NCBI GenBank assembly: GCA_021904315.1 | Contig: CM038923.1 | Location: forward strand, 18,358,038 to 18,422,037 | Length of the DNA: 64,000 nucleotides | From: Sphagnum magellanicum | Lineage: Eukaryota > Streptophyta > Sphagnopsida > Sphagnales > Sphagnaceae | Direction: 5' to 3' | Shown here: in pieces, positions 1-10,010 of the stretch | Layout: each line of letters opens with the position of its first letter | How positions within the stretch are numbered: position 1 is the first letter of the stretch | The notes under the pieces: model-generated | What the model saw: the letters and a program-made list of their open reading frames with translations, nothing else | Told to the model about the DNA's origin: nothing | Databases searched by the model: none | Made by a program: the position numbers and the translations under genes

Positions 1-8
1 GTGTACCA

Positions 9-27
9 CCCCCCCCCCCCCCCCCCC
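9..27. repeat. Homopolymer C tract
   Basis: Nineteen consecutive C residues near the left edge. Length is prone to sequencing and assembly error. It lies just beyond the endonuclease-like part of the neighbouring LINE remnant. Confidence 0.9.
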
Positions 28-1610
28 TCTTCCCTAACTTATCAAATGTCAATTTGTACCTTAAGTTTTTAGCCTTTTCACCTTGCATCTTGTGTTCTTG
101 AAAGAACAAAATATCTAAATTGGGAGTTAAATCCTTATAGTACATCTATAATCTTTAAATCGTCATATCATCACTTAAACCCCTCACATTTTGCATGATA
201 ATTTGTATTTGCATGGTCATTTTGAATAGGAAAAGTTATGTTCACTTTTTCCATCCCCCTTCTATTTCAACCTTCGGATCTTACCCCGTACTAGATATGG
301 GTGTGCCTCCTCAAGCTTCCTTCACTCTCTCTCATAACCTTATGAACATCTAGCTTGGTTTGGTGTAATGAATTAAGCTTTTACTTCCATCAAGCCTCCA
401 TTTCCAAACCCTAGTTGGTAAGCATCCAATCCATCCTTTTTTTTTTTGAATTTTTTTTGTCTAATTTTAGTACCTTTGTTGAATTATGTATTTCTTGGAA
501 TAGACATCTTGAGGCTACTTCTATCACTTCTTGTAACTACAATGGATGTGACTCGTTACTTTCATTCCTCCACCCCTTTGTTTGGTTGTCAAGGTCCTCA
601 TTGCCATATTTCCCCATAAAGTTTTCCTCAAAAGTATCCTGCACAGGCTCATGTTCCCTAGGGGCCACATTTTGGCCATGATTAGCTTGTTCTTTAAACC
701 CCCTTCCTCCTACCATCAAATTGTTCAACCAATCACCATTGCATTCCACTACCCTACTTAACCTTCCCTATTCTATTGCCCTTTTGTTGCATGTGATTCT
801 TCTTGATGACTAAGCCATGGTCCCCCCTCCATTTCCATTTATAGTTTCCAACACTTCACTATTTGTACCTCATGTTTCTAAGTTCCAACTTTTCCCCCCA
901 TGTTGGGGAAAAAATCATTCCTCCTCATTAACAAGGTCTTGGCTTAATCTTTTTTCAATATGGGGGTATTTGATGTCCCTCTACCTTTTCCTTGCTAGCC
1001 CCTTGTTCCTTATTGCCATCCACCTCCATTTCCTTGTTTTGTGCACCAGCTTGGGTGGTAGCTTCTACCTCACATTGATGATTAGTCACATGAATCCATA
1101 TTAATTGTAATTTGCCTTTCCCAACCTTAATTTTTTCTTTTCTTTTAACTATAATGAAGACCTACTTATCTTCTCCATGCTTGTTGACAACATTTCCTTG
1201 AGCTAACAAAGTTGTATTATTGTGGATAAGTGTGGCACTCCCCTTTTATTTTATTTGTTTTCCTAGCATCATCCCTGTTACCTACTTCTACCCCCTTCAA
1301 ACCCTTTCTTTGGCCTTCCCTATTCATTAGCTCCACCATTCTTCACAATTGGTGGCTTCCCCCTAGCTTTTTAGTATTTAAACCTTTACTTTTTTATAGA
1401 GCTAAAATCGAACAGTCCCTAACTTGATGGGAATAATCAAGGCAAAATTTGTAGTGAATGGGGAAATGGTTGTAGTTGAAAAGGATTAGGGCAATGGCCC
1501 CTATAAACTCATTCTTGATTTCAACAATTATTTCCCACCCATTTTCGACTTTAATTGCCACAAAAATATGATATTTAGTAGCTTGTGTGTCGCAACCCTA
1601 CTTTGAAAGA
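28..1610 (-). mobile_element. Decayed LINE: ORF1 and start of endonuclease
   Basis: This reads on the minus strand as the 5' half of a plant L1-type LINE. Around 1411-1590 the conceptual translation contains VAIKVENGWEIIVEIKN followed by HYKFCLDYSHQVRDC. That resembles the end of a plant LINE ORF1 (DUF4283 type) with a degraded CCHC zinc knuckle: the H-x4-C half is present and the first Cys is partly lost. Around 45-205 it reads QNVRGLSDD, then PNLDILFFQEHKM, matching the N-terminal blocks of the APE-type endonuclease (N-VRGL and the QE-K metal-binding motif). Stops such as those between QNVRGL and PNLD break the frame. The downstream endonuclease and reverse transcriptase would lie beyond the left edge. 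I judged family from motifs only; the stretch at 220-1400 is low-complexity and uncertain. Confidence 0.6.
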
Positions 1611-2518
1611 ATGTGAGGATGAAACTCACACTCTTGAAATGGGGACTTGGGGAGTCCTTCAGGACTCCCAAAATTTCAAAGTTCGATTGCAGGGGTCAAA
1701 ACACCTCACATTGGGGTGTTCTTTATTTCATTGGAAAGCTATCAAATTTTAGATGTCGAAAATGGGTTTGCATGGGCCATTTGGACATTTGCAACACACG
1801 TTAAATCCGAGGAGAACTACAAGTTTGTTTGAGACCTCATCCTAATCAAAGGTCTGAGCAAAAAGTTATGACCTTGCAAAATCCTAAAAGTCCAAACCAG
1901 AAAGGAAGAGTCCTAGGACAAAAAACCATTCGGATGTGGGTGTCATGAAGAGGTGCAGAGAATACTATATGGGGGAAGGTGGTGGCTTCCCCCAAATCCA
2001 GGTCGTGGTGAGTCTTGTGAATCTAAAGTTACCCATGGCTTGTCCTAGCACTAAAGGTGTTCCAGAAAGTAAACTAACCAACTTGTCGGTTGGTTTAATG
2101 CAGGTTTGAGTAAATAATTAAAGCTTGTCACTCTTCCTAGTTTCATCCCGGAGCTTCAGCACACCCCTCTACCCCTTCTAGTGCTGAGAGCTGGGAGCGT
2201 GCCTCGAGTTTTTCACAATTCCACTGTTTGAGTAACTTAGACCCATTTTGGGTCTAACTAGGAACTTGGGAGCGCATCATTGTGCAGTTCTTTTGTTGAA
2301 CTTTAACAACCACTATTAAAATTCTAGGTTTTTCAAACCAGGTTTTTTGGTCAAAAGAAATCCCAAAGTGATAGGTGTAAAAAAAACCCTTTAATTTTCT
2401 ACAACAAATTGATTTTAATAAGTCCAATATGACTAGGATGATTTTTTTACCAACCATAAGGTGGTGCTTTTGATGGGAGTTTTTGATTGGTACCTTTTGA
2501 CTAGTTGTTAAATGTTAC
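1611..2518. other. No gene seen; possible LTR-like or 5' element sequence
   Basis: No convincing coding sequence. A tight inverted repeat lies at 1650-1669 (GGGAGTCCT, two-base loop, AGGACTCCC). The stretch is more GC-balanced than its flanks and could be untranslated sequence of the adjacent LINE or a lone LTR, but no paired copy is visible in the window. Confidence 0.3.
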
Positions 2519-2589
2519 TAGTAAAATACAACCAATAAAAAATATTTTTAATTAATCATTTACTTAAAATGTGGTATCATTTGATGTTA

Positions 2590-2712
2590 ACACATGGCAC
2601 CATATGAATGTTGCCACATGGTAACATTATATATTGCCACGTGGCAACAATATGTTCTGCCATGTGGCAACATTTGTATGGTGGCACATGTCAACACATT
2701 GTTATGTGATAA
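2590..2712. repeat. Short tandem array of CCACRTGGCAAC units
   Basis: About four to five degenerate units of roughly 25-30 bases, each centred on a near-palindromic TGCCACATGGCA or TGCCACGTGGCA core followed by ACA and AT-rich filler. Related single units recur near 15165-15205. Confidence 0.65.
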
Positions 2713-3138
2713 AATGGTAGGTTGGTAGGTACCAACTTATGCCCTCCTTAAATCGTATGTACACATATACACCACCAAGTATATGAAGTCATGTACATGA
2801 GTTGCCCAAATTTGAACCTAAGACCTCATGGAAGCATCCAAATGCCCTAACCACCAAATCACACAACTTTTTGTTAATAAGACTTGTGCAACATTTTCTT
2901 TAACTATGAAACAACTTGAAAATCCCAACTTTGGCATTATTTTATTTTATTTTATTTTCAAATGAAGCAAATAAAAGCATAATCTTGTAGCTTATTCAAA
3001 GATCTAATCAATAAAATCAATATATTTTGTAAATGTTCAAATGAGTTGTAAGAAAATATTTTTGAAAATAGCAAGTTGATGACACATTTCAAAACTTGTT
3101 AAAATTTGATTCTTCCATTTTAAATTCCATTCAATAAA
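2713..3138. other. Intergenic, nothing recognised
   Basis: AT-rich sequence with no supported gene on either strand. It includes a short run of four TTTTA/ATTTT units near 2940-2960. Confidence 0.4.
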
Positions 3139-3470
3139 TTAGGCAGGGTACATGTCATAGGTAGGTTGGGTAGGTAAATAGGAAGCTAGAAGAGGTAGGT
3201 AAGTTGTAGGATGGGAAGGAGGTGAAAGTGAGTTGGGACTTAGGAAGTAGGTAGATAATAGGTATAATACAATTGTAATTAGGTAGGTTGTACAATAACA
3301 AACAAGTAGGTAGATAAATTGTAGGGCCATGGTAGATGGGAGGTAGGAGGTAGGTTATAGGTAGGTAGTCTATAGGTAAGTAAGTGGGTGGGTAGGTAAG
3401 TAGGTAGGTGGATGGATTGGTAGGTAGGTAGGTTGTAAGATTGTAGGTGGGAGGTAGATATGTAATAAAT
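3139..3470. repeat. Degenerate GGTA (TACC) tetranucleotide array
   Basis: About 330 bases dominated by GGTA and variants (GGTAGGTAGGTA, GTAAGTAGGTAGG). The minus-strand open frame across it is an artefact of the simple repeat. Similar arrays lie near 15000-15140, 20340-20720, 27660-27740 and 50340-50405. Confidence 0.85.
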
Positions 3471-3720
3471 AATGAAGATGTTCCATTTGACTAAAGAACA
3501 TTGGTCAATTTGACTATTGTTATTAATTTTTTATGTTCAATTTGATTAAAACCCATTTGTCATTTTGACCAAGGTTGTTCAATTTGACTATATGTATTAA
3601 TTAAATAAGTCACTTTAATCAAGTTGGTTGGTCAAAAAATATATGCCTTGAATCTTTAGTCAAAATGGACATGTCCATTGGTCAAAAAAGACCAGTTGGT
3701 CAACTTGAAGCCTTTGAAAA
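3471..3720. repeat. GTCAA/TTGAC-rich module beside the GGTA array
   Basis: Repeated short phrases such as GGTCAATTTGACTA, TTCAATTTGATTAAA and GTCATTTTGACC. The reverse complement of this block resembles 20140-20335, which also abuts a TACC array, so array plus flank appear to be one dispersed composite repeat in opposite orientations. Confidence 0.6.
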
Positions 3721-4985
3721 ACCTAGATTCTAGTAATGAACCTACTAATCCTATGTTTCGAAACTCTGATGGAACTTCCTATAGGGCAATCCAAATTGGA
3801 ATTTGCATCCCCTTTGGATTGTTTGGTTTGAAACCCACAACCCAATCTTGAAAAATACACATGCCCCAACTTGACCTGAAAGGGGTCAACATTATAATTC
3901 TTTTGATGGTGTTTAGCCCATAAGTCTTAAACGTGAAAAACCTCTTTTGAGCATGTCATGGAACAACATTTTACCCTCACCAACCAAATTGTTGAGATTG
4001 GTTAGCCAAGCTTCGAAGGCCAAGGATCATGGTTTGACACCCACAAAACTATTTATGACCATGTGGTCACATAAATAATCCATTTCAATTCTTACCATGA
4101 CTTGGTTTACATGCATCATGGGCCTTGTGTTTTTTAGTAAATACTTTATGTAGTTATGTGCATACCTTGGTGGCAATACTTCTCCATGCACGACCTTGGT
4201 TATGTTGATATTGAACTTTTCATTCTTATGGATAATAAATTATTGAAAACCCTTTACAACTATTGTCCCCACTTCAACTGACATGGGCTCTAGACCATTG
4301 AAACTCTTGCCTTGTGTCATGCACCTAGCAAATAACCTCCCTCCATGGGCAGGGTCACAAGACGCCCACCCATTTTAGTTGGCCACCACTTGAATGACCT
4401 AAGCACTTTTCTACCATTCCAGCCTCACAACTAACTAAACTCTTTGTAAGCATCTCCACCGTCCACTAACAGCCACCTTGCAAAACCTTAAACCCTCTAA
4501 ACTATGCATGCACTAGAAGAAATATTGATTCGAAATAGAAATGACACTTTCAAACTATGTCTATTAGGCAAAAACACACTTCACTAGACCTTTAGAATGA
4601 TGGACAACACATGAACTTTACTCCAAACAAAGCTAAACATGTATAAAACCCATGTCCATGCTTCTTGAACTCCATTGTTATCCCCATAGTGGGCATTTGT
4701 TGTGAAATGATGACTTTAACATGACATTCAAAGGTTTTTTTCATTTGTTCACTTTTCTCACTTAGATTGATTTGGGGTGACAAGAACTTACCATCATGTT
4801 AGATGAATCACTTAGATGGATTTGGGGTGACCATTTGGGGTGACCATCATGTTAGATGATGGATGGCATAACAATGGTAGATTAAAATAAATTTATCTAC
4901 CTATTTCTTCTAGACCTTGAAAGTCGTAAGCAAGGTGGGGAAAAGGACACACATTAGTAACATACATAAGAAACACTTGCAATTT
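3721..4985. other. Intergenic, no gene recognised
   Basis: Only short open frames without recognisable motifs. A local tandem duplication lies at about 4755-4862. I could not assign this stretch to a transposon family. Confidence 0.35.
4755..4862. repeat. Local imperfect tandem duplication
   Basis: The phrase CACTTAGATTGATTTGGGG followed by TGACC and CATCATGTTAGATGA occurs twice about 50 bases apart, with an extra partial ATTTGGGGTGACCAT copy between. It looks like replication slippage or unequal exchange. Confidence 0.7.
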
Positions 4986-6319
4986 AACAATGCCACCATG
5001 TGACCCAAACACAAGTACTAGGAAGATCTTCTGTAGAAAGCTATTAGTTTCATGTCAAGAAGAAAACAAGATTGCCCCTATTGGGACCTTGCACTACTCT
5101 TTCCAACGCCTCATCAGGCTCTACCCCATAAAAATTCTCATATTACATCTATGGACAAATCCTCACCAGCTCCAAACTCTGTGCTGACTCCAGCTTTAAG
5201 AGCTTGATACCCCATGTTTCTCCACCATTCAGTGGAGCTGAATAGCATTAACATTTGTTCACTTGGGTTAGTGCTCAAATTTCTTGAGGCTTGTCCGTTG
5301 TCTCAAACTAAGTCAAATAGAAATAATCCTGATGGAATTCTTTCTGGTATTTGGAATACCCTTGTAGCAGCTGAAGTTCTAAGGTCTTGTTTTAACTGGG
5401 GGCCAACCTATCTGCCAATATCTTGAATGCTCATGGTGCTGAACTCGGAAGGACCTTGAGCAGCTCTTTTCTGGACAAAGGAAAATTGGGTGTCAGATAC
5501 GGTTTGATTGTCATTACAGATGGGTAGAGGACATGGCCGTGTAGTTGTATGAGAAACTGCAACTGTCCAAATCAGTGTTTTCGGCAGGATCTGCACCGGA
5601 GCTAGCAGAGGTTCTGCCCCACGTTTACCTGAAGAGTCTGCTTGTGACTTGTAGCCATCCTGAAGGACGTTAAATCGGCAATGGGTACAAAAGTACTATC
5701 TGCTTCTTATTTCCCTGACTGCCCAGTTGCCCGATCAAGATGTGTCTGGTGATGGCCAGACACATCTTGGTGTTGCCCAGAGACTTTCTTTTTGGGCCTT
5801 ATTATACAGGCTTTGACCGTGTAATGGACACTATCATGCCTCCTAGTGTCCACTACACACCCAAGATGTTCATAGTATGTATGGGCATATCCATCTTATT
5901 TTCAAAAGATGGATCAGGCCCATGGCAGACAAGAAAAATAACGACCAATTACTGATACAACGGTCTTGTAGTGATCCAGACTCCAATCTTACCATGAAAG
6001 TGGGCAGGTTGGCCAGATTCAACATAACTCGCATGCAATCCTGCAGTCCTTTGCCTGGAAAACTCCGTGCAACACTTTCCTATTTCTCGATCAACTAATC
6101 TGAGGTCAAGATGGATGGCAGCAGGGGAGTTGTATGAAAAGGGTCTCTTAACAACTGCTACTTCCAGTCTTGGAAATAGGACCAACACCAGCTGGTTGCA
6201 GCCTTGCACCTATGTCGAATTGAAAGAGGAGTAGTGAAATCTCACAAATTCTCTTTTTCTCCTGGGGGAAAAGAAACCTTTAGTCCAAAGCATCATTTAG
6301 AAGGGTTAATGAGTTTTCA
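4986..6319. other. Unassigned region of moderate GC with stem-loops
   Basis: More GC-rich than the flanks and with several overlapping short open frames, none of which I recognise. It ends where the LINE-like coding sequence starts, so part of it could be upstream sequence of that element. It contains the hairpin cluster at 5736-5922. Confidence 0.3.
5736..5922. repeat. Cluster of three consecutive inverted repeats
   Basis: Three stem-loops in under 190 bases. The first is 5736-5749 with 5756-5769, a perfect 14-bp stem with a 6-base loop (CAAGATGTGTCTGG). The second is 5821-5833 with 5844-5856, a 13-bp stem with one mismatch. The third is 5882-5897 with 5906-5922, about 15 pairs with a bulge near its base. 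Confidence 0.85.
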
Positions 6320-6900
6320 TGTCCCCTCTACTACATAGCCATCCACTTGCATGGTTGCCTCAAGGAATGCACCCCGGCCCAAAAAGCCTGGAGTGCTTTC
6401 CTCAGTGTCTGGGGCGAATGGGAGGCGCCCAACCGCCTCTCCATTACCTGGCCCTTCGTTCTTCTTGGGGAGTCCGTGTTCGAAGAAGAGGACAACCCCC
6501 CGGACCTCCATTGCTACCACCCGGGTGGCTTCTCCTACAGGAGACAACCCCTCGACATTCTTAGGAGCTTTCTACTCTATTATCTCTGGTCCGAAAGATG
6601 CCGAAGGCACTTTGATGGCCAGTACTCCCTCAAAAGGGTTCTGCTCCAATCTTGGGAAGCTACGGCAGAGGTGGGCATGGCCACCTGGAAGGCCATTAGA
6701 TCTTCTAGCCAGGATAGGACTCAGGACAATCAGAATAGCATTGAGCTTGCCTTTAAGACTGAATGGCTTCACGGCCGCATCTTTGGGGAGGGCGAGGCTG
6801 CCATTTCGTGGCGCCTGCTGCCCCCCTTGTACTTTCTCAATTTTTATAATGATCGATGGGGCTGTTGCCTCCCTCCCCGTAAGGGGTTCACCCTCCACTT
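6320..6900 (+). mobile_element. LINE reverse-transcriptase C-terminal fragment
   Basis: One frame stays open from about 6323 to 7036 with no ATG at its left end, so it is an internal fragment. The start contains LHGCLKECTPAQKAWSAFL, which fits the H-x-EC-x-A-x-AW pattern around and after the zinc-binding RVT domain of plant LINEs. It continues with LRSFLLYYLWSERCRRHFD, matching the LxLW-ERC-R-F block that follows that domain. The polymerase core (palm YADD) is not seen here, so the copy is 5' truncated. Similarity fades after about 6850 (PPLYFLNFYND). The block is clearly more GC-rich than its surroundings. Open frames on the other strand and in the +1 frame are shadows. The family call is by pattern recognition only. 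Confidence 0.55.
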
Positions 6901-7085
6901 GCATGGTGATCAACAGGTGCAAGGTCCAGGGTCCTGCTCCCTCTTGCAATCGCCCAGTGACTGCTGGTTGATGGCTCCAAAGGTTTTAGGGCACCTCTTG
7001 AGTTGGTGGTTAGTTTTACATTTCTGGCATGCGTGAGTCTGGTGAAATTGTGGGAGCCAAGAGGCTAAGATAAGCATCCACTAGA

Positions 7086-7290
7086 GGCCTTGGGTGAACC
7101 ACCACCCAATCTGGTACCATGATAAAAATCCCAGAATCCATTTAAATTATTTCGAAATATTACAAATATACTATGTTTGGTGTAAATCAGGGTCTCTGAG
7201 TTCAAATCTAATATTTTTTGGGCTTAATATGGCTAGTAAGAGGCCTCGCTCAAAAGGTACCAACATGGGTGCTCGTTCACCCTGGCCCCC
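7086..7290. mobile_element. MITE-like element, copy 1
   Basis: About 205 bases with terminal inverted repeats. The left end is AGGCCTTGGGTGAACCACC running to GGTACC; the right end is GGTACC, then ATGGGTGCTCGTTCACCC, then TGGCC. The arms pair over about 30 bases with a few mismatches. The internal sequence is non-coding and AT-rich. It is about 85-90% similar by eye to 9365-9577 and to the reverse complement of 8917-9180. Confidence 0.75.
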
Positions 7291-8916
7291 CTACAGTACT
7301 GGGACTTCAACAAAGGAATCTTCGGAATAGCGATTGAGTGTGCTACCTTTCCCACATGGAAACACTTACATTTTACTAAAAACTGAAAGAAATGTGGATG
7401 AATTGCACGTCACGGAATTTACTCACCCTAATGATTTTGAATTTGAAGAGACTTTACCTTTCTCAAGTTAATGATTTACATAGGCCTAGAATAGCCATCT
7501 GACAAATGAAATATTCTGAACTATGAATTTATACAGTACAGAAACGCTGCCAGTTCTTTAAGTTATGGGGAAATTTTCAAACGGACGTTGTGTGCCACCC
7601 AAAGCACTAAAGTTACTTCGGGGTACGGAAACGCAATGAAGACGGATCACTTTCAGAGCTCAAAAGTTTGTGTTGAGACCAGTGTTTTGTTTAGGAGTTT
7701 TTATTTGTTGCCAAAATGGAGATCATCCATAGGAAGATGTAGAGAAAGTAGCTATCATCCCCAGGTAGATTTAGCCAATTCTGGCTAGAAACCAAATAAG
7801 AGGTACCATTCTTTAATAATCTTTCTATACTTTGGCTAGGCACTGAAAACCAAATATAGAAATCTGACGATTTTTTCTAAGTTTTTTTCCGAAACCTTCA
7901 ATATTAACTAATTTTCAAATTTTTCGTTTCGCTGTTTAGCGAAATTTCGCCAAAAAAAAAAAAGGCTGGTTGAGATCACATCCTAGCTGTTTGCCTGCCA
8001 TCCATTTGTACTGGTTCTTAATTACTTTTGTGCATCATAGCTACGAAGGACATCCTCCCAGTAACTACTTACAACAAGGACTGCAACCGTCTTAATATAG
8101 TGCAGAAAGTCTCTCGCATGTTTCATTTATGAAGGTGCATAGTGGGCACCGATTCCACCAACAGCACAGATTTTATGAAAAAGCTCAGACTGGACAGCGA
8201 CCCTCCACAAGCTGGCAGCTGGTATGTAAAAGCAAAAACTCCAAGGCAAAGAGCCATAATATCTTGCCATGGTTTTCCCTTTGTACATTCAGTAATTTAA
8301 TGCAGTCCTCCTCCCAAGCTAGCCGCTTCTCTTTCTAGTCTTGGAGGTAAGTACTCTGAAGTGCTGATGACTTGGCTCCATTATTTGGCCACAGTGAACC
8401 TGCCGCAACCAGCATTGCACAATCCACTGGATTGCCGTTATATATCTCAGTTGTGGATGAACCTAAACTCAGTTAACATCTGGTTTCACCTTGGTAACCA
8501 ATTATGTAGGAAGCAAATCCTCTGTATAAGTAGGAAAATAGGTGACTACTGCATAAGGAAAAGGTTTAGAGATAGGTAAGGGTTATCTTTACTGCCTTCT
8601 TACAACCCAAAAGATTGAAAAAAAGCAATGGAGCTAACCACCATGGTTCGCTAGGGAACTGGCACCCAAAAGAAAACTGTTTCCTGACCACTTACCATCC
8701 ATCCTTCCTGGTGCACCGGTGGGTGCTGGTTCATTCTGGCCCCATTATTTTGTCTTTCCTTCAGTAGTAGGCACCTTCATCTCTCTCTGTCCAACTCCCT
8801 GTCTTCTCATCAGATTTCAGTTATGTATATATATATTTCTTTGCATTTCCTGCTACAAGCAACCTTGGCTTTCAAGCAATTTTGGAGTAAATGTCCCTTG
8901 TAGAAAACTTCTTGGC
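7291..8916. other. Intergenic between MITE-like copies
   Basis: No gene recognised. A palindrome cluster lies at 7927-7964. A lone terminal-repeat-like end, GGTGGGTGCTGGTTCATTC followed by TGGCC, is at about 8720-8742 and suggests a further broken copy of the neighbouring element family. Confidence 0.35.
7927..7964. repeat. Overlapping palindromes followed by an A tract
   Basis: TTTCGCT, loop GTTT, AGCGAAA at 7927-7944 overlaps the perfect 12-base palindrome GCGAAATTTCGC at 7939-7950. About twelve A residues follow. It could be the 3' end of a small retroelement or chance. Confidence 0.6.
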
Positions 8917-9190
8917 ATGGCAAGGGTGAACCATCACCTACAATGGTACCTTCACCTTCTTGAGTGAGGCCTTTTGATGGCCATATTTCACCCCTGAAAA
9001 TGTTAAATTGAAACTTAAGGGACCCTGGTTTAGTCTTGCAACCAGATTTTTAAATTTTTGTTGTTTTTACCATGGTATCAGAGTTGGTAAAATGGTACCA
9101 TGTTAAAAACTGGTTACACTGGTACCATGGTAAAGTCCCAGAATGTTTTTTTACCTTGGGTACTGGTTTACCCAAGCCTTCTTGGCCCAA
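8917..9190. mobile_element. MITE-like element, copy 2 (inverted)
   Basis: It begins with a terminal repeat, GGGTGAACCATCACC then TGGTACC, and ends with TGGGTACTGGTTTACCC then GCCTTCTTGGCC. Internal phrases (TTGAGTGAGGCCTTTTGATGGCCATATT) are the reverse complement of the corresponding part of copies 1 and 3, so this copy lies in the opposite orientation. It is longer, about 270 bases, because of extra GGTACCATGG-containing sequence near 9065-9125. Confidence 0.65.
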
Positions 9191-9364
9191 CCATGGTGCA
9201 TCTTATGGGTTAGTAATCAATTGTACTACTTACTATAGTAGTCCTTTAGTGCTTTCAATCTGATTTGGTGGAGTGATGTATTGTTGTTTGGACTAATGCT
9301 GTGGAGTGAGTGTGGTCAAGGGTGCTATCCCCTTGAGAGTACCCCCCAACTCCTTTGGAACAGA

Positions 9365-9577
9365 AGGCCTTGTGTGAACCAGCACCCACATTGGTACCAT
9401 GGTAAATTCCTTAAAATCTATTTAAATTATTTCAAAATATTACAAATATCCCATTCTAAGACTAAATCAGGGTCTCTGAGTTCAAATCTAATATTTTTTG
9501 AGCTTAATATGGCTACTAAGAGCCCTCGCTCAAAAAGGTGAAGGTACCAACGTGGGTGCTGGTTGAACCTGGCCCTG
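9365..9577. mobile_element. MITE-like element, copy 3
   Basis: The left arm is AGGCCTTGTGTGAACCAGC then ACCCACATTGGTACC. The right arm is GGTACCAACGTGGGTGCTGG then TTGAACC and TGGCCC. The interior closely matches copy 1 in the same orientation, including AAATCAGGGTCTCTGAGTTC. No coding capacity is seen, as expected of a non-autonomous DNA transposon. Confidence 0.75.
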
Positions 9578-9589
9578 GGGACCTTTGTA

Positions 9590-10010
9590 CTTAGTAATAA
9601 GTCGCATACACAGCGCATACATACGGTATGTGACATGTCCGCCGTGCGTGGCTATATGCACAGGTTCCCAATTGCGAGTTGCCAGAGTGGTCGCATTGAT
9701 GGCAGGGCAGAATTTATGCACAACAATGCTTGAAAGTAGTGCAACCGCTTTTATGGCACAGGAATCAATACATGTTTGACTTCGTTATTCCGGGAAACGC
9801 ACATCTCGACTCTGGAGTCTGGATTCGGAAAGGTAAGCCTTCACGTGAACGTCCCCAGTGGGAAACTATTTGTATAAGGAAAAGGCCATCTACAGGGATG
9901 TCCTTTTGCGGGGATTGGATTGCCTTGATATGGCGGTACAGATGGTGGGCTTTGCAGGCTCTGCAATAATGATCACCTTGTAACTGATTGGAATTGTAAG
10001 TCATTAGAGT
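9590..10010. other. Unassigned moderate-GC stretch
   Basis: Higher GC than the neighbours, with overlapping short open frames on both strands. CTGGATTCGGAAAG followed by GTAAGC (about 9819-9838) could be a splice donor, but I found no matching acceptor or recognisable protein. It may be a gene fragment. Confidence 0.2.

Noticed and set aside
3139..3470. GGTA array as a CRISPR-like or telomere-like array
   Set aside because: There is no repeat-spacer structure, and the unit is not the plant telomere repeat TTTAGGG. It is a degenerate tetranucleotide microsatellite.
9072..9082. TGGTATCAGAG resembling a Met-tRNA primer-binding site
   Set aside because: It lies inside MITE-like copy 2, among other GGTACCATGG variants, and no LTR or copia coding sequence follows.
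7086..9577. Direct repeats at 7.1 and 9.4 kb as the two LTRs of a 2.5-kb element
   Set aside because: Each repeat has its own terminal inverted arms and a third copy lies inverted between them, which fits a MITE family better than LTRs. No retroelement coding sequence lies between.
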